NCBI GenBank assembly: GCA_035559335.1
Contig: DATMBH010000033.1
Span: forward strand, 1-6,060
DNA: 6,060 nucleotides
From: DASXPG01 sp035559335
GTDB lineage: Bacteria; Gemmatimonadota; Gemmatimonadetes; Gemmatimonadales; JACORV01
Reading direction: 5' to 3'
Positions 1 to 5,732 of the stretch are shown here, one piece after another. The notes under the pieces were generated by a model that was not told the DNA's origin, made no database searches, and saw only the letters and a list, made by a program, of their open reading frames with translations. The position numbers and the translations under genes were made by a program. Numbering within the stretch: the stretch's first letter is position 1; every line of letters starts with the position of its first letter.

Positions 1-236
1 CGGCGGACCGGGCAAGGCGTATGGCGGAGCGGGCCCGCAGCGCGGTTGAGTCGTTAGGCATTCCCCACGCCCGCTCGCCCCTTGGGCAGGTGACGATCAG
101 CTTGGGGGTGGCAACGGCGCGGCCGGACCCGGATGCGGACGCCGCCAGCGGCGTGAGTTGGTTGATTGCGAAGGCGGACGCGGCGCTGTACGCCGCCAAG
201 GCCGGCGGACGAAACCGTATCGAAACAGCCGACTGA
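1..236 (+). CDS. GGDEF-domain protein (diguanylate cyclase), C-terminal part only
   Basis: This is the 3' end of a gene that enters from the left edge; the reading frame is already open at base 3 and stops with TGA at 234-236. The visible ~77 residues match the last third of a GGDEF domain: a helix with AERARSAVE, then the strand VTISLGVA, then the closing helix KADAALYAAKAGGRNRI, which is a hallmark of the family. GGDEF enzymes make the second messenger c-di-GMP from two GTP. The GG(D/E)EF active site, the inhibitory site and any sensor domain lie outside the window, so catalytic competence cannot be judged. The gene ends five residues after the domain, so GGDEF is the C-terminal module. It converges on the carboxylase operon with only 5 bp between stop codons. 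The family call is strong; enzymatic activity is inference. Confidence 0.9.
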   Translation, partial: ADRARRMAERARSAVESLGIPHARSPLGQVTISLGVATARPDPDADAASGVSWLIAKADAALYAAKAGGRNRIETAD

Positions 237-241
237 CGAGA

Positions 242-742
242 TCAGGCGATCTCGACCAGCACTGCCCCCTTTTCCACCCTGTCGCTGGCCCGGACGCCGA
301 CGCGCACGACGCGGCCTGCCGCCGGCGCGCGAAGCTCATTCTCCATCTTCATGGCCTCGACGACCACGAGGCTCTGACCCTCGCGCACCAGGTCTCCCTC
401 GTTCACCAGCACGCGCACCACGAGCCCCGGCATCGGCGCCCGAACCGAGCCACCGTGGGGCGCCGCGCCCCGGGCGCGCTCCAGCTCGCGCAGCGCGCGG
501 GCGCGCGGATCGAGCACGCTGACCGGCAGCGCGAACCCATCCGCCGTTAGGCGCCATGTGGCTGAGCCGGAGCGGAGCACGCCGAACTCGCGGCTGTGGC
601 CGGCGCGCACCCGCCGCCGCGCCACCGAGCCGGGACCGCCCGCAATGCGGGCACTCTCCGGCCGGCCATCCACTATCACCGAGCCGTCGCCGGTGATCTC
701 CACCTCCACGCAATGGCCGTTGACGTCGACGAGGTATCTCAT
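242..742 (-). CDS. Biotin carboxyl carrier protein of an acyl-CoA carboxylase
   Basis: This 166-residue protein carries the biotin that shuttles CO2 between the biotin carboxylase and carboxyltransferase subunits encoded upstream. The C-terminal ~70 residues are a biotinyl/lipoyl domain: APMPG at 102-106 opens the fold, and the biotinylation motif AMKM lies at 130-133 with Lys132 as the acceptor, followed by the closing strand RVEKGAVLVEI. Residues 1 to ~80 (starting MRYLVDVNGH, with an EFGVLRSG stretch and a DPRAR segment) resemble the region before the carrier domain in propionyl-CoA carboxylase alpha chains, which links biotin carboxylase to carboxyltransferase. So it looks like the C-terminal half of an alpha chain made as a separate protein. 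It starts with ATG 12 bp after the methyltransferase stop. No Shine-Dalgarno sequence precedes it; an octamer array occupies that position. It is probably translated by coupling within the operon. Confidence 0.92.
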   Translation of the reverse strand: MRYLVDVNGHCVEVEITGDGSVIVDGRPESARIAGGPGSVARRRVRAGHSREFGVLRSGSATWRLTADGFALPVSVLDPRARALRELERARGAAPHGGSVRAPMPGLVVRVLVNEGDLVREGQSLVVVEAMKMENELRAPAAGRVVRVGVRASDRVEKGAVLVEIA

Positions 743-745
743 GGG

Positions 746-769
746 GCTAAGACGCTAAGGCGCTAAGAC
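746..769. repeat. Three-unit octamer tandem array GCTAAGRC
   Basis: Three tandem 8-bp units lie here: GCTAAGAC (746-753), GCTAAGGC (754-761) and GCTAAGAC (762-769). The array straddles the stop codon of the methyltransferase gene (755-757), encodes its last few codons including a TTA leucine codon unusual for this G+C-rich sequence, and ends 4 bp from the carrier-protein start codon. Its sequence differs from the GTGGGACR arrays at 3547-3595 and 4057-4096, but the period is also 8 bp. It occupies the place where the downstream gene's ribosome binding site would be expected. Confidence 0.75.
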
Positions 770-2053
770 GCACAGGGTCTCCACGTGGCTGGTCTGGGGG
801 AACATGTCGTAGCAGCGGACCAGCTCCAGATCCTCGACCTGGATCCGCAGGCGTGACAGGTCGCGGGCGAGGGTGGCGCTGTCGCAGGACACGTAGATCA
901 GGCGGGAGGGCGGCAAGTCGTTAAGGTGGTCTGTAACGGCCTCGCCAAGGCCGGTCCGGGGAGGATTGGCTACCACGATGTCAGCGGGGAGCAACCGCTG
1001 GATGTGGTCCTCCACGCGCCCGGCTACGCACCGCAGCTCCACACCGCCTGCTGCGGCCAGCTCCTCCGCTCGCCTCACGGCACGCCTATCGAGCTCCACC
1101 ATGGTCACGTCGAATCCCATTCGCGCCAACTCCAGCGCGGTGTCGCCGGCGCCGGCATACAAGTCCAGCGCGCGCTTTCCCGCCTCCGGTCCGAGATGGC
1201 GCCGTGCTTCCGCTAGGAGGTCCGCCTTCAGCGCCGCCGCCACGTCCGAGTTCACCTGCGCGAACGACGCCGCCGCAGGATCGCGGTGCGGGCCAGCCAT
1301 GTGCCGTGCCACGCCGCGTGCCGGCTCCCACCAGATCGTCGCAGCTAAACCGCGCAGCGAGGCGGCACTCGCCAGGCCATCGGCGCCGGTCCAGGAAGAG
1401 GCGCCGCCGCTGACCACGACGTGGAGCCCACCATCGGCGGCGACCCTCAACTTCAGACGCACGTCGTCGCCGTCAGGCAGGCAGTCGAGCGCACCGCGCA
1501 CCGCCTCCCACAAGGCCTGGAGCCGCGGATCGGCTATGTGGCAGCGATCCAGCGCGAACACCCGGTCGGGATCAGCAGCGTCGTGGAAGCCGGCCCAAGT
1601 GCGCTCGGGTGCGCGCCGCACGGTAAGCGTCACGGTAGACCGGTAGCCCAGGCTATTGGGACTCGGAACCAGCTCGGGATCGGAAACATCGAGCCTGGCG
1701 ATTCGCCGCAGCGCATCGCCCACGATGCGCCGCTTGGCCTCGCGCTGAACTTCGATGGCGAGGTGCTGCCACTGGCAGCCGCCGCAGCGGTCGCGGGTGA
1801 AGTGCTCGCACACCGGATCCACCCGCGCGGGACCGCCTTCGATCAGTTCGGCCAGCTGCGCCTCGGCGTGGCGCTTGCGGCGCCTGAGCCGCGCCAGCCG
1901 TACCCGGTCGCCGGGCGCACTGCGGGGAACGAACACGGTCATGCCGTCGGAGAGCTTCCCTACGCCGGCTCCACCCGAGGCGAGAGAAGTGATGGCGACG
2001 ATCTCCGGGAAGCTCAGGGACGCAGACCCTCGCGACGCGCCGCCTCCCGCCAA
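755..2053 (-). CDS. Class I SAM-dependent RNA (uracil-C5-)methyltransferase, RlmD/TrmA (RumA) family
   Basis: This 432-residue enzyme is predicted to methylate C5 of a uridine in 23S rRNA (as RlmD does) or in tRNA (as TrmA does). An N-terminal TRAM-like RNA-binding segment covers about residues 16-72. A [4Fe-4S] set follows: Cys82, Cys90, Cys93 (in RCGGCQWQ) and Cys171. The catalytic domain has FAQVN (264-268), the SAM-binding loop DLYAGAG (297-303), NPPR (363-366), the catalytic cysteine Cys390 in YVSC, and the likely general base Glu425 in SHVETL. Length suits the family. The Fe-S cysteines and TRAM segment favour RlmD/RumA over classical TrmA; the exact target base cannot be read from sequence. 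The start is TTG, supported by an AGAGGA ribosome site 5 nt upstream, and overlaps the end of the biotin carboxylase gene by 40 bp. Oddities: seven rather than five residues between the first two Fe-S cysteines, and NPPR where DPPR is usual. Confidence 0.9.
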   Translation of the reverse strand: MAGGGASRGSASLSFPEIVAITSLASGGAGVGKLSDGMTVFVPRSAPGDRVRLARLRRRKRHAEAQLAELIEGGPARVDPVCEHFTRDRCGGCQWQHLAIEVQREAKRRIVGDALRRIARLDVSDPELVPSPNSLGYRSTVTLTVRRAPERTWAGFHDAADPDRVFALDRCHIADPRLQALWEAVRGALDCLPDGDDVRLKLRVAADGGLHVVVSGGASSWTGADGLASAASLRGLAATIWWEPARGVARHMAGPHRDPAAASFAQVNSDVAAALKADLLAEARRHLGPEAGKRALDLYAGAGDTALELARMGFDVTMVELDRRAVRRAEELAAAGGVELRCVAGRVEDHIQRLLPADIVVANPPRTGLGEAVTDHLNDLPPSRLIYVSCDSATLARDLSRLRIQVEDLELVRCYDMFPQTSHVETLCVLAP

Positions 2054-3534
2054 GCGCTTCCTCTGCCGCGATCAACAGATGCCGAGTCGTTCAGCTGCCC
2101 GCTCGGTTTCCCGCTCCCCCGCTGCTCGTGCTCCAGTAGGGCGGCGGCCACGGCGGCATCCTGCACCAGTTGCTGGTCGGGACCCCTGCCCATCAGGGCC
2201 TTTCCCACCCGGTCCCAGTAGCCGATGTCGATGCTGCCAGCCACGAACGAAGGCTCGTGCATTGCCCGCTGGTGGAACTCGCGCGAGGTAGGCACGCCAC
2301 AGATCACCAGCTCGTTCAGCGCCCGGCGCATGCGCTTGATGGCCCGCTCGCGCGACTCGCCCCACACCACCAGCTTCCCCAGCAGCGAGTCGTAATGCAG
2401 CGGCACCTCGGAGCCCTGCTCGATCCATCCGTCCCAGCGCACGCCCGGCCCCTCCGGGAGCCGCAGTCCGGAGATGACGCCGCCAGCGGGCATGAAGTCG
2501 GCGAACGGGTCCTCGGCCGTGATCCGGCACTCGATGGCCCAGCCACGCGGCTCCAGGGCCCGTTCCGGCAGCGAGAGGTGGTGGCCCATCGCGATCTTGA
2601 GCTGCATCCGCACCAGGTCCACGCCATACACCAGTTCGGTGACGGGATGCTCCACCTGGAGCCGGGTGTTCATCTCGAGGAAGTAGAAGTCACCGTTAGG
2701 CAGCATCAGGAACTCGACGGTACCGGCGCTCACGTAGCGGACCGCCTGAGCGGCGCGCACCGCGGCCTCGCCCATGGCGCGGCGAACCGCGGGCCGAACT
2801 GCCACCGACGGCGCCTCCTCGATGAGCTTCTGGTGGCGCCGCTGCACCGAGCACTCCCGCTCGCCCAACGCGATAACGCGGCCGTGCGCGTCGGCCAGAA
2901 TCTGGATCTCGATGTGGCGCGGGCCCTCGAGGTACCGCTCCAGGTAGATGCGCTGGTCACCGAAGGCTGCGAAGGCCTCGCTTTGCGCCGCCACAAACGC
3001 GTTCTGGATCTCCTCCTCGGTGCGGATCACCCGCATGCCGCGCCCCCCGCCGCCCGCCGCCGCCTTCAACAGGATCGGATAGCCGATGGTGCGAGCCGCT
3101 TTTGCAGCCGCCGCGGCCGAGTCCAGCGGCTCGACCGAACCCGGCACCACCGGCACCCCGGCCTCGCGCATCCGCCGCCGCGCGGCCGTCTTGTCCCCCA
3201 TGGCCGCAATCGCGCCCGGAGGCGGCCCTATGAACGTCAGCCCCGAGGCCATAACGGCCTCGGCGAACTCGGCCCGCTCGGACAAGAAGCCGTAACCGGG
3301 GTGAATGGCGTCGGCCCCGCTCTGCTTCGCAGCGTCGATGATGCGGTCGATGCGCAGGTAGGATTCCGACGGAGGACTGCCACCGATATGCACCGCGAAA
3401 TCGGCGGCGCGCACGTGCCGGGCATCGCGGTCAATGTCGGAGTACACGGCGACCGCCTCGAGGCCCTCCTCGTGGCAGCCGCGGATTATCCGGAGCGCGA
3501 TCTCGCCTCGGTTGGCGACGAGGACGCGGTGCAT
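2014..3534 (-). CDS. Biotin carboxylase subunit of an acyl-CoA (acetyl/propionyl-CoA) carboxylase
   Basis: This 506-residue ATP-grasp enzyme carboxylates biotin on the carrier protein using ATP and bicarbonate. The N-terminal domain (VLVANRGEIALRI at 4-16, HPGYGFLSE at 78-86), the ATP-grasp B domain with the glycine loop GGGGRGM (161-167), and the C-terminal lobe are all present. By comparison with E. coli biotin carboxylase the catalytic set is complete: Lys115, Lys157, His207, Lys236 (RRHQK), Glu274, Glu287, Asn289, Arg291, Glu295 and Arg337. The chain stops after a low-complexity, charged tail (about 445-506) with no carrier domain, so it is a single-function subunit served by the separate carrier protein downstream. 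ATG start; no Shine-Dalgarno sequence precedes it (ATCTTCTCCCC), and the 550-bp repeat/IS module lies 12 bp upstream. The activity is certain; the acyl substrate is set by the carboxyltransferase. It resembles propionyl- and acetyl-CoA carboxylase alpha chains. Confidence 0.95.
   Translation of the reverse strand: MHRVLVANRGEIALRIIRGCHEEGLEAVAVYSDIDRDARHVRAADFAVHIGGSPPSESYLRIDRIIDAAKQSGADAIHPGYGFLSERAEFAEAVMASGLTFIGPPPGAIAAMGDKTAARRRMREAGVPVVPGSVEPLDSAAAAAKAARTIGYPILLKAAAGGGGRGMRVIRTEEEIQNAFVAAQSEAFAAFGDQRIYLERYLEGPRHIEIQILADAHGRVIALGERECSVQRRHQKLIEEAPSVAVRPAVRRAMGEAAVRAAQAVRYVSAGTVEFLMLPNGDFYFLEMNTRLQVEHPVTELVYGVDLVRMQLKIAMGHHLSLPERALEPRGWAIECRITAEDPFADFMPAGGVISGLRLPEGPGVRWDGWIEQGSEVPLHYDSLLGKLVVWGESRERAIKRMRRALNELVICGVPTSREFHQRAMHEPSFVAGSIDIGYWDRVGKALMGRGPDQQLVQDAAVAAALLEHEQRGSGKPSGQLNDSASVDRGRGSAWREAARREGLRP
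2059..2064 (-). promoter_or_regulatory. Shine-Dalgarno AGAGGA for the methyltransferase TTG start
   Basis: On the minus strand AGAGGA is followed by the 5-nt spacer AGCGC and then TTG at 2053-2051. This decides the start: no ATG or GTG lies between it and the TRAM-like segment, and the only later alternative is a CTG at 2017 that overlaps the upstream TGA. The site lies inside the coding sequence of the biotin carboxylase gene, so ribosomes finishing that gene pass over it. Confidence 0.65.
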
Positions 3535-3540
3535 GGGGAG

Positions 3541-3546
3541 AAGATA
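3541..3546 (-). promoter_or_regulatory. Possible -10 element TATCTT close to the biotin carboxylase ATG
   Basis: On the minus strand TATCTT (TANNNT type) stands 6 nt before the ATG, and no ribosome binding site is present. A -10 box at this distance would give a transcript starting at or near the A of ATG, as in leaderless genes. No convincing -35 box is visible, because that position falls in the octamer array. This is a weak, purely positional call. Confidence 0.2.
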
Positions 3547-3595
3547 GTGGGGACGGTGGGACGGTGGGACGGTGGGACAGTGGGACGGAGGGACA
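3547..3595 (+). repeat. Octamer array GTGGGACR, left arm
   Basis: The + strand reads one 9-bp variant unit (GTGGGGACG, 3547-3555), four exact units (GTGGGACG, GTGGGACG, GTGGGACA, GTGGGACG; 3556-3587) and one degenerate unit (GAGGGACA, 3588-3595). The units point to the right, into the transposase remnant, and form one arm of an inverted pair with 4057-4096. The array begins 12 bp before the biotin carboxylase start codon. Confidence 0.9.
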
Positions 3596-3621
3596 GTCGC
3601 CGGATCGGTGTTCTCCTCGTC

Positions 3622-3956
3622 TTAGGTCCAGTCGGCGAGATTCACAGACCACTGCTCGTTGAGGCATTCGTCGCGCAGCTTGCCGTTGAAGCTCTCGATA
3701 AAGGCGTTCTCGTTGGGCTTACCGGGGCGATGTAGCACAGCCGCACATGGTGCTCGGGCGCCCACAGCGTCATGTGCTGGCTGGCGAACTCGGGGCCATT
3801 GCCCAGGACCAACGCCGCCAGATAGCCACGGACGGCCGCAGGGCGGTCGAGCACAGCTGTGACGGCCGGCGCGGGCACCGAGCCCGCCACGGTGATCGTG
3901 AGGCTCTCGCGGGTGCAATCATCGACCACTGTCAGGCAACGAAAGCGCGCGCACCC
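3622..3956 (-). pseudogene. Decayed IS3-family transposase fragment (integrase catalytic core)
   Basis: Two overlapping minus-strand frames together spell the C-terminal core of an IS3-type OrfB transposase (rve/DDE fold). The first frame gives RFRCLTVVDDCTRES, then GNGPEFASQ and VRLCYIAP. The second gives GKPNENAFIESFNGK, RDECLNEQW and NLAD. One base is missing from a G/C run at about 3722-3727, which breaks the frame exactly at IAP/GKP, where intact members read through. The second catalytic Asp (normally DNGPEF) is Gly (GGC at 3801-3803); the Glu in FIESFN remains. Homology stops at NLAD before a TAA (3622-3624), without the usual end of the protein. Upstream it fades near 3956, and a TAG lies at 3978-3980. 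No start region, OrfA or recognisable IS terminal repeat is present. It cannot make an active transposase. Confidence 0.88.
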
Positions 3957-3960
3957 CGAC

Positions 3961-4056
3961 CAGAGCTGAACCGACTCCTACACGTGCGTCTCCCGCCACT
4001 CCGGCAAGCGGTTCGCCCTTATTACCCGGCCCTAATCGCGGGAGTATCGTCGAGTC
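3961..4056. other. Non-coding stretch between transposase remnant and right octamer array
   Basis: No coding signal is recognised here; all frames give only short, composition-driven reading frames. A short inverted repeat GAACCG (3968-3973) / CGGTTC (4009-4014) is present with a GCC/GGC mini-stem inside, which may be chance. It could be further decayed sequence from the insertion element. Confidence 0.4.
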
Positions 4057-4096
4057 CGTCCCACCGTCCCACTGTCCCACCGTCCCACTGTCCCAC
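4057..4096 (-). repeat. Octamer array GTGGGACR, right arm
   Basis: On the minus strand five perfect 8-bp units follow the carboxyltransferase stop codon with no spacer: GTGGGACA, GTGGGACG, GTGGGACA, GTGGGACG, GTGGGACG. It is the inverted partner of the array at 3547-3595. At least three consecutive units (24 bp) of the two arms can pair exactly, with near matches beyond. Confidence 0.92.
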
Positions 4097-5647
4097 CTAG
4101 AGCGGTATGTTACCGTGCTTCTTCGCCGGATTGCTCTGCCGCTTGTTGGCCAGCATCCGCAGCGCGGAAATCAGGCGCGGCCGGGTGTCGCGCGGGTCGA
4201 TGACGTCGTCAACGAAGCCCCGTCCCGCGGCGATGTAGGGATTGGCGAACTTCTCCACGTACTCCGCCTGGCGCGAGGCGAGCGCGGCAGCCGGGTCAGC
4301 TGCCGCCTCGATCTCCTTCTTGAACAGGATTTCTACCGCGCCCTTGGGTCCCATCACCGCGATCTCGGCCGTGGGCCAGGCAAGGTTGATGTCGCCGCGG
4401 ATATGCTTGCTGCTCATCACGTCGTAGGCCCCGCCGTAAGCCTTGCGGGTTATCACGGTCAGCTTGGGGACGGTGGCCTCGCAGTAGGCGTACAGCAGCT
4501 TCGCGCCGTGCTTGATGATGCCGCCGTGCTCCTGGGCTACCCCGGGCAGGAAGCCCGGCACGTCCTCGAACGTGACCAGCGGGATGTTGAACGCGTCGCA
4601 GAAGCGCACGAACCGCGCCGCCTTGAGAGATGCCCCGATATCCAGCACGCCGGCCAGCACGGCCGGCTGGTTGGCGACGATCCCCACGCTGTGGCCGCCG
4701 AGACCCGCGAAGCCGACGATGATGTTGGGCGCGTAGTCGCGGTGGATCTCGAAGAACTTCCCTTCGTCCACGACGCGCCGGATTACTTCGTGCATGTCGT
4801 ACGGCTTCGCCGACTCGTCAGGCACGATCGCCAGTAGTTCCTCGTCGCGACGGGTGTCCGGATCGCCGCTGGGTCGGGGCGGCGGGCCATCGAGGTTGTT
4901 CGACGGCAGGTAGCCGAGCAGCTCCCGCACCGCCACCAGCGCGGCGGCCTCGGAGCCGTGCACCACGTGCGCCACTCCGCTGACGGCGGCGTGCACTGCG
5001 GCCCCGCCCAGCTGCTCGAACGTCACGTCCTCGTGCGTCACCGTCTTCACCACGTTGGGCCCGGTCACGAACATGTGACTGGTGCCCTCCACCATGAAGA
5101 TGAAGTCGGTTATCGCCGGACTGTACACCGCGCCGCCCGCACACGGGCCCAGGATCACGCTGATCTGAGGGATCACCCCCGAGGCCAGAGTGTTGCGAAG
5201 GAAGATCTCGGCATAGCCGCCGAGCGAAGCGACGCCCTCCTGAATGCGCGCCCCACCGGAGTCGTTGAGGCCGATCACCGGCACCCCATTCTGCAACGCA
5301 AGGTCCATCACCTTGCAGATCTTCTCGGCGTGGGCCTCGCTGAGCGAGCCGCCGAACACGGTGAAGTCCTGCGAGAAGACGCAGACCTCCCGCCCGTCGA
5401 TTGTTCCGTAGCCGGTGACGACACCGTCGCCCGGGATTCGCTGCTCGTCCAGGCCGAAGTCGCTGGAGCGGTGCACCACGAACCGGTCGAGCTCCACGAA
5501 ACTGCCCGGATCGAGCAGCAGGTCGAGCCGCTCGCGCGCGGTGAGCTTCCCTTTCCGGTGCTGCGCGGCGATCCGCTCCGCGCCGCCTCCCTGAAGCGCC
5601 TTCTCCGCCAGCTGCTCGAGTCGCCTGAGTTTCTCGTGCATGGACAT
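4097..5647 (-). CDS. pccB: Acyl-CoA carboxylase carboxyltransferase (beta) subunit, propionyl-CoA carboxylase type
   Basis: This 516-residue subunit transfers CO2 from carboxybiotin to an acyl-CoA. With propionyl-CoA the product is methylmalonyl-CoA. It has the full double-crotonase architecture. The N-half carries KLTARERLDLLLDPGSF (34-50), DSGGARIQEG (129-138) and GPCAGGAVYSPA (167-178). The C-half carries NQP (326-328), DVPGFLPG (362-369), GIIKHGAKLLYAY (376-388), RKAYGGAYDVM (401-411) and the typical end KHGNIPL. GPCAGGAVYSPA is the propionyl/acetyl type rather than the AGGAYVPAM form of methylcrotonyl-CoA carboxylase. Asp409 in GGAYDVM is, from memory, the position tied to acyl-chain choice in Streptomyces PccB (Asp422). 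The related methylmalonyl-CoA decarboxylase alpha chain is an alternative, but a biotin carboxylase partner argues against it. Start: ATG 5647, with ATG 5641 also possible; no clear Shine-Dalgarno sequence. It is first in the operon. Confidence 0.94.
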   Translation of the reverse strand: MSMHEKLRRLEQLAEKALQGGGAERIAAQHRKGKLTARERLDLLLDPGSFVELDRFVVHRSSDFGLDEQRIPGDGVVTGYGTIDGREVCVFSQDFTVFGGSLSEAHAEKICKVMDLALQNGVPVIGLNDSGGARIQEGVASLGGYAEIFLRNTLASGVIPQISVILGPCAGGAVYSPAITDFIFMVEGTSHMFVTGPNVVKTVTHEDVTFEQLGGAAVHAAVSGVAHVVHGSEAAALVAVRELLGYLPSNNLDGPPPRPSGDPDTRRDEELLAIVPDESAKPYDMHEVIRRVVDEGKFFEIHRDYAPNIIVGFAGLGGHSVGIVANQPAVLAGVLDIGASLKAARFVRFCDAFNIPLVTFEDVPGFLPGVAQEHGGIIKHGAKLLYAYCEATVPKLTVITRKAYGGAYDVMSSKHIRGDINLAWPTAEIAVMGPKGAVEILFKKEIEAAADPAAALASRQAEYVEKFANPYIAAGRGFVDDVIDPRDTRPRLISALRMLANKRQSNPAKKHGNIPL

Positions 5648-5654
5648 GCCGTTG

Positions 5655-5684
5655 AGTCTAGCGGGATGTGCGGCTTCGTGCGAA
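5655..5684 (-). promoter_or_regulatory. Candidate promoter for the carboxylase operon, possibly leaderless
   Basis: On the minus strand TTCGCA (5684-5679; four of six matches to TTGACA), an 18-bp spacer and TAGACT (5660-5655; four of six matches to TATAAT, TANNNT pattern) lie just upstream of the carboxyltransferase gene. The -10-like box ends 7 nt before the ATG, and no Shine-Dalgarno sequence is seen, so transcription would begin at or very near the start codon. Such matches are common by chance; the fixed distance to the ATG and the missing ribosome site are the only extra support. Confidence 0.28.
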
Positions 5685-5732
5685 CGCCTTGCGCGAGAAG
5701 TGCCGGGATAACAGACTGCTGCGCGGTCATTC

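Larger units (their letters stand above)
3547..4096. mobile_element. 550-bp module: transposase remnant bounded by inverted octamer arrays
   Basis: The two GTGGGACR arrays face inward and enclose the IS3 transposase fragment and a non-coding stretch, giving 40-49 bp terminal inverted repeats. The outer edges fall exactly at the carboxyltransferase stop codon (4097-4099) and 12 bp before the biotin carboxylase ATG, so the module accounts for nearly all of the gap between two operon genes. TAG occurs at both borders (3545-3547 and 4098-4100), which could be a 3-bp target duplication or coincidence. Whether this was ever a unit of transposition is inference; it could instead be an old IS trapped between dispersed repeats. 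Confidence 0.5.

Noticed and set aside
2170..3735. Open frame of 521 codons on the + strand, antisense to the biotin carboxylase gene
   Set aside because: It is a G+C-driven mirror of a well-conserved gene. Its translation is rich in His, Arg, Ala and Leu without any family motif, and it runs through the octamer array and into the transposase remnant.
3968..4014. GAACCG ... CGGTTC with an inner GGGAGACGCACGT-like stretch, reminiscent of a group II intron domain V
   Set aside because: The loop is too long, the catalytic-triad region does not match, and no reverse transcriptase or other intron domain is present. It was not possible to support more than a chance inverted repeat.
3547..4096. Octamer arrays as a CRISPR array
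   Set aside because: The units are contiguous 8-bp tandem copies without spacers, and the two arrays are inverted relative to each other.
3547..4096. The two octamer arms as a standard intrinsic terminator hairpin
   Set aside because: The arms are about 460 nt apart with no T-run after the second arm. Pairing may occur, but this is not a classical terminator.
5689..5712. TTGCGC ... GATAAC as a sigma-70 promoter for the secreted protein
   Set aside because: The spacer is only 12 bp and both boxes are poor matches, so no promoter is called on that strand.
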